Positions 10,247 to 18,661 of a stretch of DNA of 64,000 bases are shown here, in pieces. The stretch spans positions 2,206,041 to 2,270,040 of the forward strand of contig KE159636.1 in NCBI GenBank assembly GCA_000403315.2, written 5' to 3'. The notes below the pieces were generated by a model, which was not told the DNA's origin, searched no databases, and saw only the letters and a list, made by a program, of their open reading frames with translations. The DNA is from Lachnospiraceae bacterium A2. Lineage in GTDB: Bacteria; Bacillota; Clostridia; Lachnospirales; Lachnospiraceae. How positions within the stretch are numbered: the stretch's first letter is position 1; the number at the start of each line of letters is the position of its first letter. Both the position numbers and the translations under genes were made by a program.

Positions 10247-10284
10247 CGCCCCTTCCCGAGAATATCTACGGGAAGGGGCGTTTT
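10247..10284 (+). terminator. Intra-operon terminator/attenuator after the binding-protein gene
   Basis: Perfect 12-bp stem CGCCCCTTCCCG (10247-10258) / CGGGAAGGGGCG (10269-10280) with a 10-base loop, followed by TTTT. Partial termination here would give more binding protein than permease. Confidence 0.85.
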
Positions 10285-10328
10285 ATGGGCACGGATGATT
10301 AAAAAAGGATGGAAAAGGGGGAAATCTT

Positions 10329-11225
10329 ATGAGCAAAAAGAATCCCATGAGCAGGGCGTTGGTACGCCGTGAAACACTTGCAGGATATGCGTTTATGGTC
10401 CCAAGCTTGATTTTCTTTTTGGGATTTGTAATCTATCCCATGGTGCAATGTGTCATCACCAGTTTCTTTGATTCAACCATGAACCGTGATGACATCTTTA
10501 TTGGCTTTGCCAATTATGCTGAGTTATTCCAGGACCCAATTTTTCTGGGGGCGCTGAAAAATACGGTGATTATCGTTATTGTTTCCGTCCCGGTCACATG
10601 TATCTTTTCCCTTTGGGTAAGCTCTGTGATTTACGACTTGAAAGGGCCTTTGTGCTCTGCGTTCAGATGCATTTTCTATCTGCCGGTGGTAACAGGCTCT
10701 GTTGCAGTTACGGTAGTATGGAAATGGATGTTCAACAATTATTATGGTATTTTTAACTATGTGGGGACCAGCACAGGGATACTGAAACAGAACATCAACT
10801 GGCTGGGGGATGAAAGGTTTGCCCTTGGGTGCATTATCTTAATCCTGATTACCACATCCGTAGGCCAGCCCATTGTGCTGTATGTGTCTGCCTTAAACAA
10901 TGTGGACCAGTCCTTGGTAGAGGCGGCAGAAGTGGACGGGGCAACGAAAATGCAGTGTTTTTGGAAAATCAAATGGCCGCAGATTATGCCGACCACATTG
11001 TACATACTGGTTATTACTACAATCAACAGCTTCCAGTGTTTCGCATTAATCCAGTTATTAACCAGCGGCGGCCCGAACCACAGCACAGATACGATTATGT
11101 ACTATATTTATTACAACGCATTTAAGCTGTACCGTTACGGCTATGGGAATGCCATGGGCGTAGTCCTTGCAATCATTATTGCAGTCCTTTCTGCTGTACA
11201 GTTTAAGATGGCGAAGACGGATTAA
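10329..11225 (+). CDS. CUT1 ABC transporter permease (MalF/UgpA type)
   Basis: 298-residue membrane protein with about six hydrophobic segments and the cytoplasmic EAA loop VEAADVDGATK-type motif (VEAAEVDGATKMQCFWKIKWP) that docks the ATPase. First of the permease pair for the upstream binding protein. RBS AAAGGGGG. No ATPase gene accompanies the pair, as is common for CUT1 systems in Gram-positives that share an MsiK-type ATPase. Confidence 0.9.
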   Translation: MSKKNPMSRALVRRETLAGYAFMVPSLIFFLGFVIYPMVQCVITSFFDSTMNRDDIFIGFANYAELFQDPIFLGALKNTVIIVIVSVPVTCIFSLWVSSVIYDLKGPLCSAFRCIFYLPVVTGSVAVTVVWKWMFNNYYGIFNYVGTSTGILKQNINWLGDERFALGCIILILITTSVGQPIVLYVSALNNVDQSLVEAAEVDGATKMQCFWKIKWPQIMPTTLYILVITTINSFQCFALIQLLTSGGPNHSTDTIMYYIYYNAFKLYRYGYGNAMGVVLAIIIAVLSAVQFKMAKTD

Positions 11226-11244
11226 GGAAAGGGGGAAGCATCTT

Positions 11245-12153
11245 ATGGATAACAAAACAGGCGTGAACCGTTCTAATATTTATAAAATAATATCTGTGGC
11301 AGCAATTGGAATTGTGGCATTTACCTTTGCATTTCCTCTCTACTGGATTATCACAGGCTCCTTTAAGACGGCTACGGCCATCAATGCACCGACGCCCCAG
11401 TGGTTTCCTTCTGAATGGGTGATGGACAATTACCAGAAGCTGTTCAGCAGGCAGGTGGCCCCACTTTGGGAAATCCATGTACCCTTTACGGAGGCTTCCT
11501 TCGCAGGGCCGGAAGTGCCGGCTGCATTGCGCTGGCTGCTCAATACGGTATTTATGGCAGTGGCGTCCATGATACTGACCTGCATCACCTCCGCAATGGC
11601 AGGGTATGCGTTGGCAAAGAAACGTTTTATCGGGCGTACCATTGTATTTACCCTGATTGTCTGCGCAATGGCGCTGCCCAAGCAGGTAATTTTGATCCCA
11701 TTGCTGCGTGAAATGTCTTCCCTGCAGCTTTATAATACAATCTGGGCAGTTATCTTCCCAATTGTAGGGTGGCCTTTCGGCGTATTCCTGATGAAGCAGT
11801 TTGCGGAAGGGATTCCAGGTGAAATGATGGAAGCCGCAAGGATTGACGGGGCCGGCGAGTGGAAAACCTTCTACACCATTGCCCTTCCCCTGATTAAGCC
11901 GGGGATTGGCGCGCTGGCAATCTTCACATTCATCAATTCATGGAACGACTACTTTATGCAGTTAATTATGTTAAGCAGCACGGACACTTTGACAATTTCC
12001 CTTGGTATTGCCAAGCTGCAGGCAGAAAATGCTACGGATTTCGGCCTGATTATGGCAGGCGCGGCATTGGCGTCCATACCGATTATCATTATTTTCCTGA
12101 TGTTCCAGAAATACTTTACAAAGGGAATTACCATGGGTGCAGTCAAAGGTTAA
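11245..12153 (+). CDS. CUT1 ABC transporter permease (MalG/UgpE type)
   Basis: 302-residue permease partner of the preceding gene. N-terminal transmembrane helix near residues 15-38, an EAA motif (MMEAARIDGAGEWKTFYTIALP) and a C-terminus ending in YFTKGITMGAVKG, typical for MalG-type subunits. The open frame extends back to 11167, overlapping the previous gene, but AAAGGGGG precedes the ATG at 11245, which is used here. Confidence 0.9.
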   Translation: MDNKTGVNRSNIYKIISVAAIGIVAFTFAFPLYWIITGSFKTATAINAPTPQWFPSEWVMDNYQKLFSRQVAPLWEIHVPFTEASFAGPEVPAALRWLLNTVFMAVASMILTCITSAMAGYALAKKRFIGRTIVFTLIVCAMALPKQVILIPLLREMSSLQLYNTIWAVIFPIVGWPFGVFLMKQFAEGIPGEMMEAARIDGAGEWKTFYTIALPLIKPGIGALAIFTFINSWNDYFMQLIMLSSTDTLTISLGIAKLQAENATDFGLIMAGAALASIPIIIIFLMFQKYFTKGITMGAVKG

Positions 12154-12176
12154 GGAACCTGCGGGGAGGTGAGGGA

Positions 12177-12635
12177 ATGATCTTTACAGAAGTTGGCAGC
12201 CTGGGGAACTACCGGGGGATAGGGAAGTACTTAGACATTGCCATAGACTATCTGTTAAGCCATCCGCTGAAGGATGTGCAGGCAGGGCACTATGAGATTG
12301 ACGGGAAAAATGTGTACCTGAATGTATTTGACTATGAGAGCGTATTGGAGGAGGAAGCTTTCTTTGAAGCCCACGAGAGGTATGCGGATTTCCATATGGC
12401 GATTGCCGGGGAGGAAATCGTGGGGGTTTCAGATATTAAAAAAGTCACGGTAAAGTCCTTGGACAGAGAAGCAGACCTTATGGAAGTGGAGGGGGCAGTG
12501 GAACATTATATGAAGCTCTCTCCCGGGAAGGTGCTGGTTACCATGCCGGACGACGCCCACAGGGTAAAGATTGCGGCAGGGCAGCCATCACCCGTCAGGA
12601 AGGCAGTAGTAAAAGTGTATTTGGGGCAAGAGTAG
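12177..12635 (+). CDS. YhcH/YjgK/YiaL-family protein (DUF386), likely sialic-acid catabolism accessory
   Basis: 152-residue member of the YhcH/EbgC cupin-like family, recognised from DYESVLEEEAFFEAHERYADFHMAIAG-type sequence (glutamate- and histidine-rich metal-binding core) and the C-terminal MPDDAHRVKIA. Family members co-occur with nan genes and are suggested to handle sugar anomers or epimers. RBS GGGGAGG and the ATG at 12177 mark the start. Placed between the permeases and the lyase in the same operon. Confidence 0.85.
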   Translation: MIFTEVGSLGNYRGIGKYLDIAIDYLLSHPLKDVQAGHYEIDGKNVYLNVFDYESVLEEEAFFEAHERYADFHMAIAGEEIVGVSDIKKVTVKSLDREADLMEVEGAVEHYMKLSPGKVLVTMPDDAHRVKIAAGQPSPVRKAVVKVYLGQE

Positions 12636-12715
12636 CGATTGGACAGCGATTTGGGTGCCTGCGGCGTATATGGCTTGCCGGCCGGACGGCGCAGGCCCAG
12701 AAGGGTGAGGAAAGG

Positions 12716-13633
12716 ATGAAAAATGTAGAAAAATATCAGGGGATTATCCCGGCATTTTATGCATGTTACGATGGGAATGGGGAAGTGGACGGGGGCAAAG
12801 TGGAGCTCCTGACAGAATATATGGTGAAAAAAGGCGTAAAAGGCGTCTATGTAGGGGGATCTTCCGGGGAATGCATTTACCAGACGGTAGCGGACCGGAA
12901 GCTGACCCTTGAGCATGTGATGAGGGCGGCAGGTGGGAAACTGACTGTGATTGCCCATGTTGCCTGCAACAATACTGCGGAAAGCCGGGAGCTTGCAGCA
13001 CATGCAGAGAGCCTTGGGGTAGATGCCATTGCGTCAATCCCGCCCATTTATTTCCATTTGCCGGAATACGCCATTGCAGAGTACTGGAATGACATTTCCA
13101 GCGCAGCGCCCAATACGGATTTTATCATTTATAACATTCCCCAGCTAGCAGGGGTTGCGCTTACCATGCCCTTGTTCCGGGAAATGAAGAAAAACCCCCG
13201 GGTGGCGGCAGTGAAGAACAGCTCTATGCCGGCGCAGGATATCCAGATGTTCAAGGCGGAAGGCGGGGAAGGGTTCGTGGTATTCAACGGGCCTGACGAG
13301 CAGCTTGTTTCCGGCCTTGCCATGGGCGCAGACGGCGGCATTGGCGGGACTTATGGGGCAATGCCAGAGCTTTACCTGAAAATTGAGGAACTTGTGAAGG
13401 CTGGGAAGATCGCAGAAGCCCAGAAAGTGCAGTATGCTGCAAATGAGATTATTTATGCAATGTGCGCTTGCCATGGGAACCTGTACGCTGTTATGAAGGA
13501 AATCCTGAAAATCCGGGAAGGCCTGGACATCGGCGGCGTAAGGAAGCCACTCCCATCCTTAATCCCAGAGGACATGGGGCAGGTAAAGCAGTGCGCAGCC
13601 ATGATTGGCAAGGCAGTCAAAGAATTTTGCTAG
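12716..13633 (+). CDS. nanA: N-acetylneuraminate lyase / dihydrodipicolinate-synthase-family aldolase
   Basis: 305-residue class I aldolase. The phosphate/carboxylate-binding GGSSGECIY motif (residues 45-53), the barrel tyrosine in FIIYNIPQLAG and the Schiff-base lysine in VAAVKNSS are present. In this operon it should cleave sialic acid to ManNAc + pyruvate. The wider DapA family has other aldol substrates, so the call leans on the neighbours: transporter, YhcH, NanE, NagA and NagB. RBS GAGGAAAGG. Confidence 0.88.
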   Translation: MKNVEKYQGIIPAFYACYDGNGEVDGGKVELLTEYMVKKGVKGVYVGGSSGECIYQTVADRKLTLEHVMRAAGGKLTVIAHVACNNTAESRELAAHAESLGVDAIASIPPIYFHLPEYAIAEYWNDISSAAPNTDFIIYNIPQLAGVALTMPLFREMKKNPRVAAVKNSSMPAQDIQMFKAEGGEGFVVFNGPDEQLVSGLAMGADGGIGGTYGAMPELYLKIEELVKAGKIAEAQKVQYAANEIIYAMCACHGNLYAVMKEILKIREGLDIGGVRKPLPSLIPEDMGQVKQCAAMIGKAVKEFC

Positions 13634-13645
13634 TGTTACAACTTA

Positions 13646-13688
13646 CACCAATGCAGGGGTGGCAGCAGGGCCTTCCCCGGCATTGGTG
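13646..13688 (+). other. Strong intercistronic hairpin between nanA and nanE
   Basis: Perfect 9-bp stem CACCAATGC (13646-13654) / GCATTGGTG (13680-13688) with a further inner GGGG/CCCC pairing. No T-run follows, so it fits an mRNA processing or stability element better than a terminator. Confidence 0.65.
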
Positions 13689-13715
13689 AAAATCATGTTC
13701 AGAAGGAGGAAAGCC

Positions 13716-14420
13716 ATGAAAAAAGAAGATATTTTTGAGAAAATAAAGGGCAAAGTAATCGTATCCTGCCAGGCAGTACCGGGGGAACCCCTTTATGTGG
13801 AAGAAAAATCCATTATGTACCTGATGGCCCGTGCGGCAAAGCAGGCCGGGACCCCTGCCATCCGCACCAGCAGCATCCGGGACGTTATCGCCATCAAGGA
13901 AGAAACCGGGCTCCCGGTCATTGGCCTTGTGAAAGTCCAGTACGAAGGGTTTGAGAGCTACATTACCCCTACCATGAAGGAAGTGGACGACCTGGTTGCA
14001 GCAGGCTCGGACGTGATTGCATTAGACTGTACGGAGCAGAAGCGTGGGGATGGGAAAACTGTCAGCCAATTTATTACAGAAGTCCGTGAAAAATATCCGG
14101 AAGCTGTCCTGATGGCAGATATTTCCACTTATGAGGAAGGCGTAAACGCATGGAAGCTTGGGGTGGACATCGTAGGGACTACCATGAGCGGATATACAAG
14201 CTATACCCCTAAGCTGGACGGGCCTGACTATGAATTAGTAAAAAAACTGTCTGCAGAGCTTGACATCCCAGTTATCGGGGAAGGCAGGGTGCACAGCCCG
14301 GAGCAGGCGGTGGAAATGTTAAAAGCAGGGGCGTTTGCAGTGGTAGTAGGAGGCGCCATTACAAGGCCGCTGGAAATTGCGCAGCGTTTTATTAAGGCAG
14401 TGGAGGGCAGGCAGCCGTGA
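13716..14420 (+). CDS. nanE: N-acetylmannosamine-6-phosphate 2-epimerase
   Basis: TIM-barrel epimerase converting ManNAc-6-P to GlcNAc-6-P, the link between the kinase and NagA. Family features: KVIVSCQAVPGEPL near the N-terminus, AALDCTEQKR-like VIALDCTEQKR, MADISTYEEG, GTTMSGYT, and the phosphate-binding GEGRVHSPEQA...AVVVGGAITRP. The open frame begins at 13605, but AGGAGG precedes the ATG at 13716; resulting 234 residues is normal. Stop overlaps the next start. Confidence 0.95.
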   Translation: MKKEDIFEKIKGKVIVSCQAVPGEPLYVEEKSIMYLMARAAKQAGTPAIRTSSIRDVIAIKEETGLPVIGLVKVQYEGFESYITPTMKEVDDLVAAGSDVIALDCTEQKRGDGKTVSQFITEVREKYPEAVLMADISTYEEGVNAWKLGVDIVGTTMSGYTSYTPKLDGPDYELVKKLSAELDIPVIGEGRVHSPEQAVEMLKAGAFAVVVGGAITRPLEIAQRFIKAVEGRQP

Positions 14421-15064
14421 CAAAGCACATTGTCTGTTTTGGGGACTCCAACACCCATGGGTACTGCGCCATGACAAATGGCCGGTTCAGCGAGGAGGAA
14501 CGGTGGACCTGCCTTCTCCAGAAAAGGCTGGGGGAGGGTTACCTTGTGGTTGAGGAAGGATTAAGCGGCCGTACTACATGCTTTCCAGACCCAATCCACG
14601 AGGGGCTCTGCGGCTTGGATTATATTTACCCCTGCCTGATGAGCCATGAGCCGGTAGACCTTCTGGTAATTATGCTTGGCACCAATGACACCAAGGAACG
14701 GTTCGGCTCCTCAGCCGCCTGCATTGCCCTTGGCCTGAAACGCCTTGTGGAAAAGGCCATTGCCACAAAGGACTGCTGGCGGGACCAGACGCCGAAAATT
14801 TTAATTGTAACGCCCCAGAATATAGACCAAAGGTATGAAAGCACGGAGGTAGGCTGCACCATGGGCAGGGGGTGCGCAGAAAAATCGGAGCTTCTGGCAG
14901 AAGAATTCCGAAAGGTTGCAGAACTTTTGGGCTGCCATTATCTGGACGGGAACCAGGCCATATCTGCAAAGACGAACGAGATTGACTATATGCACCTGAC
15001 TGCAGAGGGCCACAGGCAGCTTGCGGATGCGCTGGAAGGGGAAATCCGGGAGATACTGGGCTGA
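14417..15064 (+). CDS. SGNH/GDSL-family hydrolase, possible sialate O-acetylesterase
   Basis: 215-residue cytoplasmic SGNH hydrolase. Block I FGDSNTHG holds the nucleophile serine, block II is in LSGRTT, block III is LGTNDTK, and block V (Asp/His pair) is in DYMHLTAEGH. Starts with GTG overlapping the nanE stop by 4 bases, so it is translationally coupled to the sialic-acid genes. Removing O-acetyl groups from sialic acid is a sensible role in this place, but the SGNH family also deacetylates other carbohydrates; substrate is inference. No signal peptide. Confidence 0.82.
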   Translation: MTKHIVCFGDSNTHGYCAMTNGRFSEEERWTCLLQKRLGEGYLVVEEGLSGRTTCFPDPIHEGLCGLDYIYPCLMSHEPVDLLVIMLGTNDTKERFGSSAACIALGLKRLVEKAIATKDCWRDQTPKILIVTPQNIDQRYESTEVGCTMGRGCAEKSELLAEEFRKVAELLGCHYLDGNQAISAKTNEIDYMHLTAEGHRQLADALEGEIREILG

Positions 15065-15274
15065 TGTTCCCTGCGGCCTTTATGGACAGGAACTTAAGAT
15101 CCCGAAAGGGCGCATATATGTGAAATATGAAGAAGCCAGCAAGTGGGGCTGGAATGGGAGGAACTTCTGATTTTCCGGAAGGTGGCGCTTCTGTGCCGGA
15201 AAGGCTGCAGGGGCGCCGTTTTGGCTTGTTCCAGCGTTCTGCCGTTTTTCTGTTTTTTCTGCCATGTGTCAGGG
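15065..15274. other. Convergent spacer without a recognisable gene
   Basis: About 210 bases between the esterase stop and the end of the AraC gene. No conserved ORF, promoter or convincing terminator was seen. Confidence 0.5.
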
Positions 15275-16093
15275 CTATTTCCCATTTTTTCGGTATTCAC
15301 TGGGGCTTTTCCCCATTTTCTGGTGGAAAAGCCGGGAAAAATACAGAGGATCTATGTAGCTTACGGAGCGGGCTACAGCCCGGACGGACAGCTCTGTGTT
15401 TTTTAACAGGATGCAGGCTTTGCGCATACGGTAATCCAGCAGGTAGTTTTGGATGGACATGCCGGTAAATGACTTGAACATCCGGTGCAGGTAGGAGCGG
15501 TTGATGCCTAAGGAATCTGCAATGTCTTGGATTGTGATGGAATCACAGTAATGGTCCTCAATGTACTGCAAGGCGCGTTCTGCGTGGCTGGGCTTGGCGC
15601 TGCTGTCAGGCAGCCTTCCGCTGGGGAACTTGGATGCCAGCAGGAAAAGGTATTCGTACATGATGCTGTTCATCACTAAATCCCGGTTTTTTGGCAGCCG
15701 GTCTGCCTCCGACATTTTTTCGTGGCAGAGCCTAAGCTGCTGGTCCTGCCCATAGTGGGCTACCAAGCTGTCCAGAAGGGAAGTCCGCTCCAGATACCCC
15801 CTGATTTTAATGCCCTGCATCCCAATCCATGTATAAGTCCAGGGGTCATGCTTGTCTGCTTCATAATAGATGAGCTCGTCCGGGCAAATCAAAAAAGCGT
15901 CCCCTGCCTTTAGGCGGAAAATCCCGCCCCTTGCCTTGTAAATGCCCTTGCCGCTTAAGACGTAGTGGATCAAATATCCGTTGCGCATAATCGGCCCGTA
16001 ACTGTGGCCGGGCGCGCAGTTTTCATACCCGCATGTATAAATCATCGCGTCAATGTTCCGGTAAAAATCATTGGAAAAAATATAATCCAGCAT
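15275..16093 (-). CDS. AraC-family transcriptional regulator
   Basis: 272 residues: an N-terminal cupin-like sugar-sensing domain (HYVLSGKGIYKARGG, FLICPDELIYYEADKHDPW) and a C-terminal pair of helix-turn-helix motifs (SITIQDIADSLGINRSYLHRMF and LSVRAVARSVSYIDPLYFSRLF). Activators of this type usually respond to a sugar and switch on a neighbouring uptake gene; the divergent EIIBCA permease is the likely target. RBS GGAAGGGGG precedes the ATG. The upstream leader carries a terminator-like hairpin. Confidence 0.9.
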   Translation of the reverse strand: MLDYIFSNDFYRNIDAMIYTCGYENCAPGHSYGPIMRNGYLIHYVLSGKGIYKARGGIFRLKAGDAFLICPDELIYYEADKHDPWTYTWIGMQGIKIRGYLERTSLLDSLVAHYGQDQQLRLCHEKMSEADRLPKNRDLVMNSIMYEYLFLLASKFPSGRLPDSSAKPSHAERALQYIEDHYCDSITIQDIADSLGINRSYLHRMFKSFTGMSIQNYLLDYRMRKACILLKNTELSVRAVARSVSYIDPLYFSRLFHQKMGKSPSEYRKNGK

Positions 16094-16125
16094 GGGTTTG
16101 CCCCCTTCCTTGCCGCAGCCCCATA

Positions 16126-16207
16126 CCCCGCTGCAGGCAGCGCTTAAATCAAAAACCCCGCTGCAAGCAACGGGGTATCAAGCTTGCTATGCTGCAGAGC
16201 AGCGGGG
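16126..16207 (-). promoter_or_regulatory. Hairpin cluster in the leader of the AraC gene, including a terminator-like stem
   Basis: Three copies of CCCCGCTGC: two direct (16126-16134, 16156-16164) and one inverted (GCAGCGGGG at 16199-16207). Read leftward, CCCCGTTGC (16175-16167) pairs with GCAGCGGGG (16164-16156) around a 2-base loop and is followed by TTTTT, a full terminator signature about 60 bases before the AraC start codon. The inverted copy can pair perfectly with the same arm, giving alternative folds. Confidence 0.6.
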
Positions 16208-16267
16208 TTAGTCATAATCTTCAATGCTTAAGTCACATTTCTCTATATACATTCAATTATACCAGGC

Positions 16268-16273
16268 TATAAT
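16268..16273 (+). promoter_or_regulatory. -10 element of the EIIBCA gene, weak -35
   Basis: TATAAT at 16268-16273 about 110 bases before the start codon. The expected -35 position (16245-16250) does not resemble TTGACA, which fits a promoter needing an activator such as the divergent AraC protein. Confidence 0.5.
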
Positions 16274-16383
16274 AGTAGTTACAAGGGGCGGTCCAAATAA
16301 GCAAAAAGGATTTGATATCACTGTGGCCACAGGAAATTCCTAGAGCAGGGCCTTTCGAACAAAGAGAAATGGAGGAGCATGAA

Positions 16384-18345
16384 ATGGATGCGAACAAAAG
16401 GCAGAGATATGAAAAAATATCCATAGAGCTGACAGGGCTTGTAGGCGGTAAGGACAACATACAGGGGGTGGCCCATTGTGCGACGCGCCTTAGGATTGTC
16501 CTGAAAAACAATGATCTGGCAGATTTAAAAGCCATTGAGGATGTGGACCTTGCAAAAGGCGTTTTTGTAGCAGGGGACCAGGTACAGATTATTTTCGGGG
16601 CTGGGCTGGTGAACGATGTATATGAAGTGTTTGCAGGCTACAACAATATGAAAAACATGAGCCTGAGCGACTTAAAGACTGAGGCAAATAAGAAAATGAA
16701 CCCTTTGCAGCGGATGATTAAAGCATTGTCTGACGTATTTGTGGACATTATGCCGGGAATCCTTGCAGCGGCTTTACTGACAGGGCTTTCGGGGGTGCTT
16801 GGGAACTTTGCGTTTGTCAAGGCCAGCGATACTTTATACGGGATTAATAAGCTGATCAACATTTCCTCTGGGGCAATTTTCGGGTTCCTGCCTTTGGCGG
16901 TGGCATACAGCGCCTGCAAGCGGTTTGGCGGGCGGCCAATCCTTGGCATTGTCATGGGGTGCATTATGTTAAGCGACAGCTTGGCAAATGCATATTCCGC
17001 GGCGCAGGGGACGGTGGAAGTCACCACCCTGCATATTTTCGGCATGGGCGTGGACCTGGTAGGGTTCCAGGGGGGCATTATCGTTGCGCTCCTGATGGGG
17101 TTTGTAACGGCGAAGCTGGACATTTTCTTTGAAAGGAAGGTGCCGGAGGTTATACGGCTGTTAATTTCCCCATTGCTTACCACATTGGTAGGCGCACTGC
17201 TCTTATTTACTGTGATTGGGCCGGCTGGCAGGGGGCTTTCTTCTGGGATTACCAACGGGCTGGTGTGGATGACGCAGAACCTTGGCGTAGTTGGGTATGC
17301 AGTGTTCTCCGGCTTGCAGCAGCTTGTGGTAATTACAGGCCTGCACCATATTTTCGGGGCAATAGAGGCGCAGCTTTTGGCCGATACCGGGAGGAATTTT
17401 ATTAACCCGCTGATGTCTGTGGCAATTATTGCACAGGGCGGCGCGGTGCTTGGCTATCTTTTGCGCCATAAGGAAAATGTGAAGACAAAGGAATTGTGTA
17501 TCCCCAGTTTTATCTCCGTCCTGTTCGGCATTACAGAGCCGGCATTGTTCGGCATCAACATCAGGTATAAATTCCCAATTATTGGCGGCTGCATTGGCGG
17601 CGCATTGGGCGGAATCGTTGCCTATTTCACAGACCTTGCGGCATTGGGCTTTGGAACTACAGTCCTTCCGGGGATTGCGCTGGCAGACCCAGCAGGGAAT
17701 GGATACCTAAATTATGTAATTGCACATGCAGTTGCCATTACCGGAGGGTTTGCCATGACGCTGGTATTAGGTAAATTTATGGACAAAACCGAGGAAGCGG
17801 CAGTTTCCCGGGGTACGGCGCAGGGAACCTCTTTTTCAGATTCCGGGAATGGCGGGGAAGCGCAGGAAAGCCTGCCGGAAGCCCCGGGAGAGGAAATTTT
17901 TTGGGGCTATACAGACGGCCGGCAGATAGCAATGGAGGATGTGCCGGATGAAACATTCGCAAACAAGGTATTAGGGGATGGCGTTGCAGCCATTCCAGAA
18001 ACAGGGAAGGTCTATGCACCGGCGGACGGTACAATTATCAGTGTATTTGACACAAAACATGCAGTCTGCTTTGCCAGCAAATATGGCACGGAAATTTTAA
18101 TCCACATCGGGGTGGATACGGTAAACCTGCAGGGGAAATATTTCACAGCCCATGTAAAGGATGGGGATACCGTAAAACAGGGGCAGCTTTTGGTTGAGTT
18201 TGAGAAAGAACAGATTGAAAAAGCCGGGTATGCTACGGCAATCCCCATGATTTTCACAGATTTGCCAGAAGGAAAGAGGCTGGAGCCATCTGCGCCCGGT
18301 AAAATGGCAAAAGATACAAAAGCCGCCATCATACGGAAAGGATAA
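16384..18345 (+). CDS. PTS sugar permease EIIBCA (sucrose/trehalose/glucoside superfamily)
   Basis: 653-residue three-domain permease. EIIB (about residues 1-90) has the phospho-cysteine in AHCATRLRIV; EIIC (about 105-470) has many hydrophobic segments and FGITEPALFGINIRYKFP; a linker rich in Ser/Gly/Glu leads to EIIA with the active histidine in EILIHIGVDTVNL. It takes up and phosphorylates a sugar; the exact one is not clear, and no hydrolase gene follows. The frame extends to 16312, but GGAGGA lies before the ATG at 16384. Likely under control of the divergent AraC regulator. Confidence 0.92.
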   Translation: MDANKRQRYEKISIELTGLVGGKDNIQGVAHCATRLRIVLKNNDLADLKAIEDVDLAKGVFVAGDQVQIIFGAGLVNDVYEVFAGYNNMKNMSLSDLKTEANKKMNPLQRMIKALSDVFVDIMPGILAAALLTGLSGVLGNFAFVKASDTLYGINKLINISSGAIFGFLPLAVAYSACKRFGGRPILGIVMGCIMLSDSLANAYSAAQGTVEVTTLHIFGMGVDLVGFQGGIIVALLMGFVTAKLDIFFERKVPEVIRLLISPLLTTLVGALLLFTVIGPAGRGLSSGITNGLVWMTQNLGVVGYAVFSGLQQLVVITGLHHIFGAIEAQLLADTGRNFINPLMSVAIIAQGGAVLGYLLRHKENVKTKELCIPSFISVLFGITEPALFGINIRYKFPIIGGCIGGALGGIVAYFTDLAALGFGTTVLPGIALADPAGNGYLNYVIAHAVAITGGFAMTLVLGKFMDKTEEAAVSRGTAQGTSFSDSGNGGEAQESLPEAPGEEIFWGYTDGRQIAMEDVPDETFANKVLGDGVAAIPETGKVYAPADGTIISVFDTKHAVCFASKYGTEILIHIGVDTVNLQGKYFTAHVKDGDTVKQGQLLVEFEKEQIEKAGYATAIPMIFTDLPEGKRLEPSAPGKMAKDTKAAIIRKG

Positions 18346-18661
18346 CCTGCAGTACAGGAGGCCAGAAGCCACCGCTGGCAGAAAAGATAATTTATTGCAA
18401 AGGAAAGCAATGGATGTTATGATTCTGTAGAGGGCGATGGGGAGTAAAAGCAACTTACAATCAGGTCATACATATGTTTGATACCCATTCTGTTTCCGGG
18501 CAATGCCGGAATTGGCAGGATGGGTGTCTTAGGAGCTTCCTGTATAATTCAAATATAGGGAATTCCAAGAAGGGTGGTTGATAAAAAGATACCTCAGAGT
18601 AAAATAAGATTACTGGCTTAGCGGGTTAGTAAAAATCTTATTGAACAGAGAGGTATCCAAG
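18346..18661 (+). other. Structured non-coding region between EIIBCA and the IS110 transposase (left flank of the element)
   Basis: No ORF. It holds a long imperfect hairpin at 18480-18528 (outer arms GATACCCATTCTG / CAGGATGGGTGTC with two wobble pairs, inner TTCCGG / CCGGAA) with no T-run. It also holds a second two-part stem just before the transposase (18588-18657). The left end of the IS lies somewhere in this stretch but could not be fixed, since IS110 elements lack ordinary terminal repeats. Confidence 0.55.
18588..18657 (+). promoter_or_regulatory. Long hairpin covering the transposase ribosome-binding site
   Basis: Outer stem GATACCTC (18588-18595) / GAGGTATC (18650-18657) and inner stem AATAAGATT (18603-18611) / AATCTTATT (18634-18642). 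The outer right arm contains the GAGAGG used to start the transposase, so folding would block translation. Confidence 0.7.

Noticed and set aside
15127..15468. 113-codon ORF opposite the AraC gene
   Set aside because: It overlaps the AraC coding sequence antisense, has no RBS and no recognisable sequence.
16274..16383. LicT/SacY-type antitermination (RAT) leader before EIIBCA
   Set aside because: No sequence close to the RAT consensus and no terminator were found before the start codon; AraC control fits better.
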